This document shows positions 10,299-21,767 of a stretch of 64,000 bases of DNA, piece by piece; within the stretch, counting starts at the first letter, position 1, and each line of letters begins with the position of its first letter. A model generated the notes under the pieces. It was not told where the DNA came from. It was given only the letters and a program-made list of their open reading frames with translations, and searched no databases. Origin of the DNA: Blumeriella jaapii (lineage: Eukaryota > Ascomycota > Leotiomycetes > Helotiales > Drepanopezizaceae); contig VWND01000064.1 of NCBI GenBank assembly GCA_009599575.1, positions 124,001-188,000 of the forward strand, written 5' to 3'. The translations under genes were made by a program, and so were the position numbers.

Positions 10299-10765
10299 AT
10301 GGCAATTAAACCAATTACTGGAGTTAGTCGTCCGCCATCTTCTACTTCAGCTAGAATCGTCTCTTGAGGCGCCGCAGGGTTCTAGAATCGTGGACTGACT
10401 TCCTTCATAGATGCTCCGCAGGGGCCTCGTGCTTGACCTCAGTGTCGCCTTTGGTACGCAACTACTCCCCTCTAAGACATCTACAAGACGATCGGGGTAG
10501 ACAAGTCTGGTCTGGGCCAGGAGTAGAGAGGCGTGGGACTGGATTGATGAGGAAATCGGGCAAGCGCGGTAGCTGATTCGATACAGGTCTCGGGACAACA
10601 TTCGGATATGCATACTGGTAGGGAATTCTAGACCTGTGGTGCGATATCTACAAATAATGACTCGTCCTCGATTGCAGGTACGGATACCATGTCCCAGCCG
10701 TCGCCAAAAGAGATGCATACTACGCGAAGCTGGAGGATCAACGAGCAGCCAATGCTGCGGCGTAG
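10299..10765 (+). CDS. COX9: Cytochrome c oxidase subunit 7A (COX9)
   Basis: Small single-span nuclear-encoded subunit of respiratory complex IV in the mitochondrial inner membrane. The gene is invisible as an ORF because it is split into four short exons: 10299..10322, 10411..10453, 10587..10617 and 10678..10765, giving 61 residues. The protein begins MAIKPITGMLRRGLVLDLS, continues GTTFGYAYWYGYHVP (the membrane helix and its conserved aromatic end) and ends KLEDQRAANAAA, as in fungal COX9/COX7A. All junctions are GT-AG and all phases agree. Exons 1-3 are only 24, 43 and 31 nt long. It is divergent from TAF8. Confidence 0.93.
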
Positions 10766-12048
10766 AGGCGAGGAAGTGAAGTAGATGCGCCGGGCGGTTT
10801 TCGTGAAGAAGGTTCGAACCGGAAGATGTTGGAGGGCTCATGTGCGGGGGTTCGCAGGGGATACAGCTGTACAATATCAATACCGACGGAGCTTTGGCAA
10901 TACATACCCGTTTCTGAGCCAGGAGAAGTTCCTTCTGCTTGATGGTTATGAGGGAGACTCGAAAGCAGGATCCGAAGTGGCTGTGTGTGGGCTTGCATCT
11001 GTCCTGACCAAGAGGGACCTGGCAGACCTCGACTGAATTCGGGAGGGTGTGTCTGGAAGTCGCGAGATACCCTCGAAGCTAGGTCTTGGGGATTTGCAGA
11101 CACGCTACCTATGTCTCGTTCCGCTCGTTTCGCTTTGCTTTCCAGAGGCATGGGACGAAGCTCATGGAAGGATCTGTTTTGCTGATGCGCCAATTCAGTC
11201 TAATCAGTCTGGAACAAGTACCTATCATGTGACCTTTTGAATGAGGCTTCCTGATCTGCTGTTGATTTCATGTCATTGTTAGGCTTCTAATCACGATTGC
11301 GCTCTTTATTTATTTGTTTCTTGTCAATTTCAAAGCTAGCTGATACCATGCTGCCTGAGAGAGCGAAGTGTTGATTGATTGTGCGCAAGTAGCTTTTCAC
11401 CTCTTTGAAAGGCAAGTATGAAATGCTTGAACGAGTGTTTCTTACTTCCTATACTTAATGACCTGGCCATTCACAAAGCAACTCCCAGAAGTCATGGTAA
11501 AAAGATAATTAGCGAGCATTGGGAATGTCTGTACAGGCATCTTCATCGGGATCCTGACATAGGAAATTTGAGCGGACATGACGCGACCAGATGACACCCG
11601 TAACAGCCACGATGATACGGAAACGACACACCCGATACATGGGATACCGCTTAGATTTGAGCTATTTCTCAAAAGCTAGCAGATCACAATCATGTCAACA
11701 GCTCCATTCGTGCATCGCCAAAGTTCTTAACTGGATCGCATCCCTCGCAGAGAGCGGCCGGTCGTTTGATTAGACGCTGAAAAGGATGATTACAAGCGCC
11801 GACGTCAAGGGTCCGTTATATTCGACTACAGTTCTACTGTAGTTCTACTGTACAGTAACTTGCAGTGAGTGTACAGAGCCAGCAGAAGATCTCGGTAAAT
11901 GTAAATATCGGGACAGGCCTTGGCAACCTTCCCCCGCTACTGCTTTCCGCCTAGCTCCGGCCGCTCTCGCTTGTGAAATCTATCCCACACTCTCCAATTT
12001 TGATTTCCACAACGCCGAGATTGAGCACTTTCAACGCAATACCTCAAG
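10766..12048. other. Intergenic region between COX9 and RACK1
   Basis: About 1.3 kb without a supported gene. Short frames on both strands near 10.8-11.2 kb show no motif. Close to the RACK1 start there is a CTACTGTA/TACAGTA-type repeat (about 11826-11857) followed by a pyrimidine-rich promoter-like stretch (11940-12040). Confidence 0.6.
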
Positions 12049-13440
12049 ATGACCGAGCAACTCATTCTGAAAGGCACCCTCGAGGGTCACAGCGGATGGG
12101 TCACCTCCCTCGCTACGTCCATTGAAAACCCCAACCGTACGCTTCATTCCGTGCAGCAAGCTCCTGCAGACGGCATCTTTACACACAGTGCTAATTCGGG
12201 CTGCAGTTCTTCTCTCCGGATCCCGCGATAAGACTCTGATCATCTGGAACCTCAGTACGTCCAATTCTGCCGCGTTGCTCTGGTTGTTTTGAGGGTGATT
12301 GGGGTTGCGCGAACGGCGCCAGGGGAAGATGTTGGACTGTGGACAACATTTGCTGATACAACAGCAGCTCGGAATGAAGCCTCGTACGGTGTCCCCAAGC
12401 GATCGCTCAAGGGACACGAACACATCGTGTCTGATTGCGTATGTTCTTCTGGTCGGTAGAGCGCAGAATGAAGTGCTGAGACTCGATGTTAGGTGATCTC
12501 TTCTGACGGTGCCTACGCTCTCTCGGCCTCCTGGGACAAGACTCTCCGCCTCTGGGAGCTTGCCTCCGGTACCACCACCCGCCGTTTCGTCGGACACACC
12601 AACGATGTTCTGTCTGTCTCCTTCTCGGCCGACAACAGACAAATCGTATCTGGATCCCGCGACCGCACGATCAAGCTCTGGAACACCCTCGGTGACTGCA
12701 AGTTCACCATCACCGAGAAGGGACACGCCGACTGGGTCTCTTGCGTCCGATTCAGTCCCAACCCGCAAAACCCGGTCATTGTCAGCTCTGGATGGGATAA
12801 GCTTGTCAAGGTAAGAAGAACGTCAATGTGCGGCCCGCTACAGGTCATGCGAAATTCATATGATGCTACGCAACTTATAAAGTATTTGCTACTTCAGAGC
12901 CCGGGAGACCAGGCTATGAGACCAACCATCACCAGATGCTCTGATAACGAATTTTCGCATGGCTCGTTTTTGAGCGCCCGATTTCAATGAGACGTAACTA
13001 ATCTCACTTGACAGGTCTGGGAGCTCTCTTCTTGCCGCCTGCAAACCGACCACATTGGACACACCGGTTACATCAACACCGTTACCATTTCCCCCGACGG
13101 ATCTCTCTGCGCCTCCGGTGGCAAGGACGGAACCACCATGCTGTGGGACCTGAACGAGTCAAAGCACCTCTACTCATTGAACGCCGGCGATGAGATCCAC
13201 GCCCTTGTCTTCTCCCCCAACCGATACTGGCTTTGCGCCGCCACCTCTAGCAGCATCATCATCTTCGACTTGGAGAAGAAGAGCAAGGTTGATGAGCTGA
13301 AGCCCGATTTCCAGACCGTGGGCAAGAAGAGCAGAGAGCCGGAGTGTGTCAGCCTGGCGTGGAGCGGAGATGGACAGACCTTGTTTGCTGGATACACCGA
13401 CAACCTCATCCGTGCTTGGGGCGTTATGTCGAGAGCTTAG
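12049..13440 (+). CDS. cpcB: RACK1 / CpcB, G-beta-like ribosomal WD40 protein
   Basis: RACK1 (yeast Asc1, Aspergillus CpcB) is a seven-bladed WD40 propeller bound to the head of the 40S ribosomal subunit, where it links translation to signalling. The model is join(12049..12136, 12207..12254, 12368..12438, 12493..12810, 13015..13440), 316 residues, the typical family length. Repeated GH...WD blades are visible: [91 protein letters not shown]. All junctions are GT-AG and in phase. The 204 nt fourth intron is longer than the others because it carries a U24-like C/D snoRNA. Confidence 0.98.
12849..12958 (+). ncRNA. snR24: Box C/D snoRNA U24 (snR24) inside RACK1 intron 4
   Basis: The intron contains a C box (ATGATGC, 12860-12866), a guide-like TATTTGCTACTTCAG followed by an internal C'/D' region (CTATGAGA), then ACCAACCATCACCAGATG and a D box CTGA at 12941-12944. 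The flanks GCGAAATTC (from 12849) and GAATTTTCGC (to 12958) pair as a terminal stem. The guide segments match what I recall of vertebrate and yeast U24, which directs 2'-O-methylation of 25S rRNA. Yeast snR24 also lies in the intron of ASC1, the RACK1 orthologue. The mature ends are probably a few bases inside the stem. Confidence 0.88.
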
Positions 13441-13792
13441 GGGGTTTGATCGGTTGCATGGTTGGGGGGTCACACGGTTAGGAGACATCGCGTGCTTTTG
13501 CGATACCTTGTCAATTGGCAAGTTGTACTCCAGAACTTAATGGCATCATGAACATGAGCTCAGTCAAACAATAGAAATGACAAAAAAAAATTGACATACG
13601 TGAGGGAGTGCTACGAACGACGAGTGTGTTTTAGGATGAGAACTTTAACCCGGAAATGCCGGCAAATTCTGATTGCGCCGACTGGGGCTCCAGGCCTACG
13701 ATTCCCAAAGCAATTGTGACGGAGGATAGCCGACGACGGGATATCAAATTCGCTCGTTGGGTCCCAGCCACCCTGAGATATACATACTGTAT
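13441..13792. other. Short spacer downstream of RACK1
   Basis: RACK1 3' UTR and convergent spacer. A short minus-strand frame (13611-13829) overlaps it but has no start context or motif. Nothing else is seen. Confidence 0.55.
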
Positions 13793-14059
13793 CTAAGAGA
13801 CTATTGAGCGTCTGATCTTCCAAGGGCAAGGCCGAGCCCCAATGCGCATTGAAAATGCCATCTGCTCAGCGTGTGCGCTCCGCGCATCAGGTTTCCCGAC
13901 GTGACTGGCCACAACCGTTCGTAGATCATCCTCCGCATCTGGCGTCTGAATGCCGCGCTCCAGCTGCAACAGGCACTTCTCAGCTAGCTGACGCTGGATC
14001 GGTGTCGAGACAGCGTTCCGCTCGCTCTCTTTGAATTCGAGATCCGGGGACCAGGTCAT
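13793..14059 (-). CDS. Hypothetical small protein
   Basis: An ATG-started frame of 88 residues. The first 55 residues look like an amphipathic helical protein (segments TPIQRQLAEKCLLQLERG and DDLRTVVASHVG). The tail after about residue 75 is less protein-like and may be read-through of an intron. It starts 21 nt after the stop of the next minus-strand gene, closer than separate fungal genes usually lie, so the two could be one mis-split gene. I do not recognise a family. Confidence 0.38.
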   Translation of the reverse strand: MTWSPDLEFKESERNAVSTPIQRQLAEKCLLQLERGIQTPDAEDDLRTVVASHVGKPDARSAHAEQMAFSMRIGARPCPWKIRRSIVS

Positions 14060-14080
14060 CGTCTCTCTCTGCTCTCTGCC

Positions 14081-14729
14081 TCAGCCCTCTTCGCGCGTCG
14101 GCGTCTGGTCGCCCTCCTGATCCTGCTTCCTGGCCCACTCTCTCTGAAGATCCCTTCCCATCCTCTCCAGCCTGGCAGCCGCCCGTCTCGCGTCCCGAAG
14201 CTCGCCAGAACTTCCCGCCACAACAGACGCAATCAAGAGCGGCGCGTGCTGCCTCTGGCTCTGGCTCTCGCTGTCGCTCTGGCTCTCGCTCTGGCTCTCG
14301 CTCTGGCTCTCGCTCTCGCTCTCGGCCTCGGCCTCGTCCACCTCAGCCGGGCTTGCTCCGTTGGCCAAGGCGACCACTTCTTCTGCCGCAACACGAGAGC
14401 TCGCTGTGTCCGAGACGGTCGGCGACACGTCGTGGTGACGTTCCGGGGAGGCTCTCTCGTCAGGTGATTGCAGGTAGGATACCAACGCGATAGGGCCCGC
14501 GCCGGACGTCTCCACCATGAGCCGTTGGGGAACACCGAGGCCGAGTCGCGAGGCCGTCTCGTAGGCGCTGATGGAAGCCTGTGAAAGCCGAAAGTGCTTG
14601 TGCCTGTTGGCCTGGCGATGGGCCGGAGGAGGCACTTTGTGGTTGGAGGGATGAGCACACAATCGGCGTGAGCGCGCGATCGCAGAGATGGAGACCCAAG
14701 CTGTCGTTGGGCGACGATTGAGAGGCCAT
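14081..14729 (-). CDS. Conserved hypothetical, possibly roadblock/LC7-fold protein
   Basis: Model complement(join(14081..14578, 14661..14729)), 188 residues, start at MASQSSPNDSL. The intron (82 nt, GTGTGC donor, CAG acceptor) gives ALTPIASISAYETASRLG in frame. The pattern RLMVETSGAGPIALVSYL, then later PLLIASVVAG and a helix RDARRAAARLERMGRDLQ, resembles the strand-strand-helix order of small roadblock proteins such as LAMTOR/Ego subunits. This is only a fold guess. Between the strands sits a Glu/Ser and Gln/Ser-rich insertion encoded by a CTCTGG/CTCTCG hexanucleotide array (about 14253-14327), probably length-variable between strains. The gene is divergent from the golgin-like gene, with 231 bp between starts. 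Confidence 0.5.
14253..14327 (-). repeat. Coding CTCTGG/CTCTCG hexanucleotide array
   Basis: About twelve imperfect six-base units inside the preceding gene. On the minus strand they encode alternating Ser-Glu and Ser-Gln pairs. Indels of whole units would not disturb the frame. Confidence 0.9.
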
Positions 14730-14960
14730 TGTGAATGCGGCAATGCTGCAAAGATGCGGTGCAGACAGACAGCTGAGGTCTGAAGGCTCCGAAGGCTCCA
14801 AAGGCGCTCCGAGCTCCCCTCCTCGAAAGGCCCGTTTTTAGCTCCCGGCTGTAGCGTCAAGGATTATTGCCTACAGACTTTGGCTTCTTGTGTATCTCGA
14901 CACTCTTTGCACAACACCCACCCAGAGCCCTCCAGACACGGCACCGTATAGGCAGCAATC

Positions 14961-16778
14961 ATGGCAGACGAAGACAAGGCCAAAGCCGAGAAGCTCGCTG
15001 CGGCGAAGAAGCGCGTACAGACCACGATCCAATTCCCCCGTGGGTTGCGCCCCGATTGACTTTGGCACAGGTCGAGGAAATGAAAAAGAAGAAACAGAAG
15101 AAGGCTGGGAGCAAAAAGGAAGACAAGTCGGAATCGGCCTCAGAGCCAGGCAAAGACGAACCCGCCGATGCCACGACAGAAGCAGCACCGAACGTGGTAG
15201 AAAAACCCGAGGAGAATGTAGACGAGAGCAAGGAGCAAGAGGACACAGTCCCAGAAACCACGCCAGACAGCCGGCAAAGACAACCGTCGCTATCTCTTCA
15301 ATCCAAGATGCGGTCATCGTCGTTCAGGCAGTCGGCTGGAGGATCGCCAACCCCTGGCTTTGCAGTCTCCCCCGATGGCGGTACAGCTCCAGACATCTAT
15401 CGCAAACAGGCTGCGCGGATCGAAGAACTCGAGAAAGAGAACAAGCGGCTAGCCAAGGAGGCAAGCGATGGGGAGAGGCGGTGGAAGAAGGCGGAAGAGG
15501 AGCTTGAAGATCTACGGGAGGCCGACGATTCGACAGATGTGAAGCCCGGTGCAGCGTCCAGTCCTGGCTCTGATGCGGAATTGGAGAAACTCGTATGGAA
15601 CATCTCATCTCAGTTGGGTCATGGATGCATTACTATCGCTAATCGATGTGCAGAGATCTGAGATCGCAGCCCTCCAACGCCAAAATGCCCAACTCCAAGC
15701 CCAATCCTCCCGAAGCATCCGCCATGGCTCCTCTTCGTCCGTTTCTCTCTCCGCTCCTGCAAATTCCAATTATGAAGCAGAACTCGCCTCAAAATCCGCT
15801 ACTATCGAGAGCATGGAGATCGAGATCTCTACCCTCCGCGCGCAAATCGACCGCGCAGCATCCGGCTCCTCGGAAAAGGAACAGATCGGTGCCCTCGAAG
15901 CTAAACTCCAGCGGAGCGAGCGCTCAGCTGAGATCGCGCAGAGGGAACTGGGTGACTTGAAGAAGAATCTAGAAAGGACGACTGAGAAGGCCGTAAAGGA
16001 GGGCAGCGAGCGGATTTCGGCCGAGACGAAACTCCGTACTCTTGAACGCGAAGCTGAAGAGTCCAAGTCCTTAAGCGAGGACCTACAGAAAAAAGTCGAG
16101 GCCCTTGAGAAGAAGGTTGCGACGCTAGCCACGTTACACAAAGAGCAAGACGCGCGTTCGCAGGTCTTGAAGAAGGAGAAGGAAAAAGCGGAGAAGGAAT
16201 CGTCAGATCTCCGCGCCCGGCTAGCCGGTATCGAGAACGAGAACCTACGGCTCAAAGAGGAGCGGGAGCGCACGCGGAAGAGCCAAGCTCAGGGGATCGA
16301 CGACGAAGGCGTTGACGAGCTCGAGAACGAAGAGCGCCAGCGCCTCGAGAAGCGGGTCCGCGACCTCGAGGGCGAGAACCACGAGCTCCGCCGGGGCGTG
16401 TGGCGCGACCGCAGGAAGGAACTCGCGGGCGAGGATTCCACGAGTCCGAGTGCGAGATTCTCGGACGTCGATCTGTCCGGGTCGCCTTCTCGAAGCACGG
16501 CGCCGGGGCAGGGCAGCATCGGCAATCTCCTGCAGAGTGGGTACAATGCCATCACGGGGTCGGGAGTGAACGGCCACGCGGATGGGTTGCTGGACGACGA
16601 CGAGCTGGAGTTTGACGAGGAGGCGTTCAGGGCGGCGCAGGAGGCAGAGGCGAAGAAGAGGATCGAGAGGATCAAGGAGGTCAAGAGGGGACTGAAGAGT
16701 TGGGAGGGCTGGAGGTTGGATCTGGTAGAGAACAGGAGGGGTGGTGGGGACGGAGTCGGGGAGATCTTTGAGGTGTAG
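14961..16778 (+). CDS. Golgin-like coiled-coil protein
   Basis: Probable Golgi tether or vesicle-transport coiled-coil protein. The model is join(14961..15014, 15071..15592, 15654..16778), 566 residues. The N terminus (MADEDKAKAEKLAAAKKR then VEEMKKKKQKK) resembles the basic helix at the start of GM130-type golgins. A Ser/Glu/Pro-rich linker follows, and from about residue 150 to 460 a nearly continuous heptad-patterned coiled coil rich in Glu, Lys, Leu and Arg. The C terminus carries a conserved-looking block (GNLLQSGYNAI, an acidic DDDELEFDEEAF, then GLKSWEGWRLDLVE). Both introns are GT-AG and in phase. It could equally be the fungal family annotated as M-protein repeat protein; no GRIP domain is visible. 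Confidence 0.75.
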
Positions 16779-17200
16779 GGTAGCGGCTTTTCAGAAGTTC
16801 AAGATAGACTCCTGTCCTGTAAGAGTAGATGTTGATGATGCTATACCTATGCGATTGCGATACCTATTCTCGAATGGAGACTTCCTGATAGGTTATTATT
16901 GTACATTTCCATGTCTACGCGATACGTACCTAAGTACCCACATAGGTACGACCCTTTGCAGAAAAGAGCCAGTTCAAAAGCCGTCGCGATTCTCACGGAC
17001 CCTTTTGCCCTCCCTCCCTCCCCCCCCTCCGTATCGGCCTGGAGCGGCGCACGCTCGCTTGCTCGTCCCAACCGGCAGCTGAATCGCGGCTCCGTGTGTA
17101 GAGCGAGCTACCATTCCTTCAAACTAAGGTACGTTACTTACAGTACATATGTACCATTTTCGAGACGGAAAGAAAGCTCACTCACGTTTCGAGATATCGA

Positions 17201-17263
17201 AGCAGAAGCAGAAGCAGAGGCAGAGGCAGAGGCAGAGGCAGAGGCAGAGGCAGAGGCAGAGGC
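17201..17263 (+). repeat. GAGGCA hexanucleotide microsatellite
   Basis: About ten GAGGCA units, preceded by three related GAAGCA units. They create a Glu-Ala run in an unsupported ORF. Confidence 0.95.
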
Positions 17264-17403
17264 GAGATTTATATGTACATATACATGTATACATAGGTAT
17301 TTTTACATAGGTTTATTTATATGTAGGTACATATGTGTACATATCTACACGTAGGCTCATCTGTCCCTATCTAAGGCTACTACTGTATTTTACGCATACT
17401 GCT

Positions 17404-17545
17404 TACTTATTTACCTAACTACTTGCTTATTTACCTACCTACCTATACTTACCTAGGTACTTACTTACCTACCTACTTACTTACCTACTTACTTACCACC
17501 TACTTACTTACTTACTTCCTTACAGTATCTACCTACCTACCCACC
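17404..17545. repeat. TACC/TTAC tetranucleotide tract
   Basis: Imperfect tandem TTACTTACC and CTACCTAC units. It belongs to the same GTAC/TACC family of words seen near 25.86, 38.04 and 52.03 kb. Confidence 0.85.
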
Positions 17546-18117
17546 CCCCTGCCTGTCTTAAGCTACTATACAGTTAAGTACAGTTCTGACGCCATTCTTT
17601 ACCGTGATGCACCTGCTGTGTACACATGTGCTCACTGGCACGTCTCAACATCCGAGTCTCACTTCACTGCTCGTTCGCTTGGTTCCATGGCGAATTTCGA
17701 TTCGACATTCGAAAATAAATGCGATGTGCAACAAAAACCCCGAGACCCGGCCTGCTCGTGCGCCAATCGCCAATCGAAGCTGCGAGTGAGTGGTATCTAC
17801 TTCAGTAGTGGCAGTGGACAGGAGGCAGGCCCCCGAATTTGTGAGGGGTCTCTCCTTTTGTCTCAGATCCATTTTCGATAGTCTTGCTGCGATTTGCAAC
17901 AAAGCAACAACCTCGGTCGGCTGCAATCCAATCAAGAATGGTGGCTCTCATTCTGCGTCAGCAAGCAAGATGTCTGCGAATCAAACGATGCAATCTCAAA
18001 TCTTAGTCGGGAAGAGCGTGGTTTCATAGTCAAGAATATTCATTGAGTGGTCTATCTGCAGCCCATGCCCCCATTTTCCCGGCGCCCGAAATCACAACTC
18101 AGACCGTTATTGCAGAC

Positions 18118-20704
18118 TTAGATGAGTTGTTGGAAAGCACGGTTGATGGGAGAGCGAATGTTGGGGACGTTTTTCCAGAAGTCGACGGTGGCAACAGCAC
18201 GCTTGCTGATACCCTCGGGGGTGAACTCAAATTTCTACAACGTGTTAATTGTGTCCTGCTATCTAACGTTCAAGGGTAGTTATGTGGGGTATATCGCACC
18301 TTGTAGACATCCAAGTAGGCACCAGAGGCACCGAATCTGTTCAGACCGAATTGCTCGTGGGTGTATCGCTCCCAGCCCATAGTCGACATGACTTCAACGG
18401 ATAGAGATGGGATACCATCTGGCAGGATGCTGAGTCTGTACTCCTTTGGCTGAGCATCAAAGACCTCAAAGCAAGGAATAGAGACAACACGAGCAGTCAA
18501 GTTGTGCTTCTCCTTCAAATACTTGACGGCGTCAACGCAAATGCCAACCTCGGAGCCAGTGGAGACCAAGGTGATGTCGGCCTTCTCGGCCTCGTGGACC
18601 GCGTATCCACCCTTGATGGCGTGGGCAATGGTAGAGTTCTCGAGTTGGGGAAGATTTTGACGAGACAGAGCGATGATGGATGGAGTGTGCTTCGAAGTCA
18701 ATGCCACGTAGTATGCGGCGCTAACCTCGTTCCCGTCGGCTGGACGCCAGACCATGCAGTTGGGCAGAGCACGGAAATGAGTAAGAGTCTCAATAGGTTG
18801 ATGGGTAGGACCGTCTTCACCAAGACCAATAGAGTCGTGGGTGGCAACCCAGATGACACGGACCTGGGACAGGGCAGAAAGACGGATAGCTCCGGCGGCG
18901 TACGAAACGAAGTTCAAGAAAGTACCGCCATAAGGGATGACGGTACCGTAGGCGGCGAGACCGTTCATGATGGCACCCATAGCGTGCTCACGGACACCGT
19001 ATCTGATGTATCGTCCAGACCAGTCACCAAGTCCAGTAGAAGGTGGCTGGAAATCAACTGCCTCTTTCCATCTGGTCAAATTGGAGCCGGTCAAGTCTGC
19101 GGATCCTCCCATCAGCTCTGGAACTGCCGCGTGGATTTTCTGGAGGACAATCTCGGAAAGCTTGCGGGAAGCAACTGCGGAATCGGATGGAGAGTAGACT
19201 GGGAGGTTCTTCTCCCACCCTTCTGGGAGGTCACCGGCCAAGCGTCGCTTGAGATCCGCAGCCTCGGACTTGTATTGCTGGCCGTACTTCTCGAGAAGTT
19301 GTTCCCACTCCTTCTCAGCAGCGGCACCTTCGGCACCATGCTTGTTGTACATATCGTAGACCTCCTGAGGAACGACAAAAGACTGCTCTGGATTGAAGCC
19401 AAACTTGGACTTGACCTGCTTGATGTCGTCCACCTTGAGAGGGGAGCCGTGTACACCGTGTGTGCCCTCCAACAGAGATCCGAAACCAATGGTGGTTCGG
19501 AGCTTGATCATAGAGGGCTTGTCCTTAACGGCCTGGCACTTTTTAATCGCTGCTTCAATCCCCTCGAGATCGTTGTCGCCGTCCTCAACGACCTCAACGT
19601 GCCAGCCGTAGGCCTTGAATCGGAGGGCGACGTCCTCAGTAAATGCACAGTTGATGTCACCATCAATAGAGATGTGGTTGTCATCATAGATGGCAATCAA
19701 ATTGCCTAATTGCAAGTGGCCTGCAAGCGAGGCCGCCTCGCTTGCTACACCCTCCATGTGGCATCCATCACCCAAGAATGTGTATGTGTAATTGTTGATG
19801 AGCTCGAATCCAGGCTTGTTGAACTCGCCGGCAGCATGGTGTTGAGCAATAGCCAAGCCAACGGCGTTGGAGAAGCCTTGTCCCAAAGGACCAGTGGTGA
19901 CCTCAATACCATCGGTGTCGTGAGCTTCTGGGTGGCCAGGTGTGATGCTGTCGATTGACTGAAAGATAACGAGTAAGCCTTTTAGAACGCATAAAACATG
20001 CCATACAGCTTACTCGGAAAGCTTTGATATCATCCATAGAGATCTTGTATCCGGCAATGTGGAGGAGAGCATATTGAAGCATGCAGGCGTGGCCGTTACT
20101 ATTTTTTTGTTTGGTCAGATGGCTATCGCAAACTTCACAAAAGCACCCAATTGGACTTAGGAACTTGTTGATTGGTTTCTCATGGAATTTTGAGGGTATG
20201 ATTCGCCGCTGCACGGAAGTGCAGGTCATGGTGGGGTGTAAGGTTGGTGTTGATATCGAGCCAGCCGGACCTCTTTGCTCCCGCCGATGTTTGAAGACAA
20301 GAGCACTGGGGACTACTCACGAGAGGACGAATCTATCTCTGTTGATCCAGCTGGAGTTCTTCGGGTTGTATCTCAAGATCTTGTTGAATAGGACATGGGC
20401 AACGGGAGCCATTCCCCTGGTGCGAGTTAATCTTCCAGCTCTTGGGTTTTCCTCAAGGTCTACTCACATAGGCGCACCCGGATGGCCAGAATTTGACTTG
20501 AACGTAGCATCGACCTATGTTAAAACGATGAGCAGCTACTCTATCAAATCGTCACGGCGGGGACGAGTATGGTGGTTGAGGCGGCTTCTCGACCTTGATT
20601 GACGTGGCGATGGAGGGGTAAAGCGGGCGCGGTGAAGACAAGAAACTTACAGCCAGAAGACGGATGGCATTGATGGCCAGCTTGTCAAGATCAGTGTAAC
20701 CCAT
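18118..20704 (-). CDS. TKL1: Transketolase
   Basis: Thiamine-diphosphate enzyme of the non-oxidative pentose phosphate pathway. It transfers two-carbon ketol units between sugar phosphates in the cytosol. The model is complement(join(18118..18234, 18300..19958, 20014..20098, 20321..20416, 20468..20514, 20651..20704)), 685 residues, the usual length. Visible landmarks are the N-terminal NSGHPGAPMGMAPVAHVL, the TPP-binding GDGCHMEGVASEAASLAG ending near NHISIDG, the substrate-site GTHGVHGSPL, the pyrimidine-domain GVREHAMGAIMNGLAAYG, and the C-terminal tail FEFTPEGISKRA to INRAFQQLI. All five introns are GT-AG and phase-consistent. A long open frame on the opposite strand (18504-19709) is its antisense shadow. 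Confidence 0.98.
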
Positions 20705-21767
20705 GATTGCAGTTGTAATGCGGAGGCGATTGAAGTGGTTGGGACTGAGAGAAAGGGAGGGTTGTCGAGAGGAAAAAAGGGAAGAAAAGTGATGGAGGGG
20801 TGAAGTTGTTATCAACGTTGAGACCCGGCGGGCTGGGGCCACTGGGAAAGCGGGTCCGGGGTTGAAGTGCTCGTGGCCCAGTGGCCAACCCAACGTTTCC
20901 CAATCCTCAGCTCTCAGCATTCAGCATTCAGCGTTAAGCAGTACGGCATTTCTACTACTATAGCAAGACACGGGTTACCAAGTCCCGGGCCTTGGGAAAA
21001 TGGGGCGAGAGCTGATGAGCTGATCGAGGCTATAGACGCATTGGGGCTTGTAATCATATTGCTTTCAAAACAAAACACAGGCAACTGATTGCATTCGACC
21101 TTGAGACGAAGTTGTAGTCCTTCCCATGCTCAATCTGGTCTTTTCTGACAAGTCATGCATACATGCACGCCACGGCTAGATACTGCAGGAATCTGAACAA
21201 TCCTGACTTGCTGCGCTCGAGAGTCTCGGTTATGTTGTTGACACGCACACGGCTTGCTAGCCTGGACAAGTTCGCCAGGTGGTCGATCCGGCTGTGTCAG
21301 TGGTAGCAACGGGATTCTGTATCGTGCGCCACTAAAGTCCTGATCAAGGGAAGTCCGATGCAGGTATTCTGCTTTGCTTTGCCCGGGCGGAGTTCTCCAT
21401 CTGCTGAACCGCTGATCTATTTCAAAAGGGCCACAGTCAATGCGGAAACAACTATTCCTAAGCTTTCGCTCTAACGACACACTTGTTGCTGGAGATACTC
21501 GACGAAGCGGAACGACTCGTCTGAACCGATTCGGCGAAATGTAAGCTTGGAAGGAGAACCGGTTCAAGTCCGCAGTCATAGTGTAATACTGACAAATGAG
21601 CCCACACGTCAAGTCTCAGATTGTGAGATGAAAGGTACCCGATGAATTTGTACCGGCTTAGCTTCCTTGATTTACAAACCCACAATCCGAATGTCCTCGC
21701 TGTAGCCAAACGCCAATTTTTCCACCTTCACAAGCATGTATAAGGTGTCCGTTTTCCAATCAGCCTC
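20705..21767. other. Spacer between transketolase and SNU13
   Basis: The first 250 bp is the transketolase promoter and 5' UTR, partly pyrimidine-rich on the sense strand. A minus-strand frame (21130-21612) has Arg/Ser/Pro-rich composition and no motif; I treat it as chance. Confidence 0.55.

Larger units (their letters stand above)
16779..18117. other. Repeat-rich spacer between golgin-like gene and transketolase
   Basis: No gene seen. It contains a GAGGCA array (17201-17263), several GTAC-containing words (TACATATGTAC, ACATAGGTA) and a TTAC/TACC tetranucleotide region (17404-17545). The last 100 bp is the transketolase 3' UTR. Confidence 0.65.

Noticed and set aside
10808..10822. GGTTCGAACC, a possible tRNA B box
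   Set aside because: No A box, anticodon stem or acceptor pairing upstream; it lies just after the COX9 stop.
18504..19709. A 401-codon open frame on the plus strand
   Set aside because: It is the exact antisense of the transketolase main exon and has no motif; codon bias of the real gene keeps it open.
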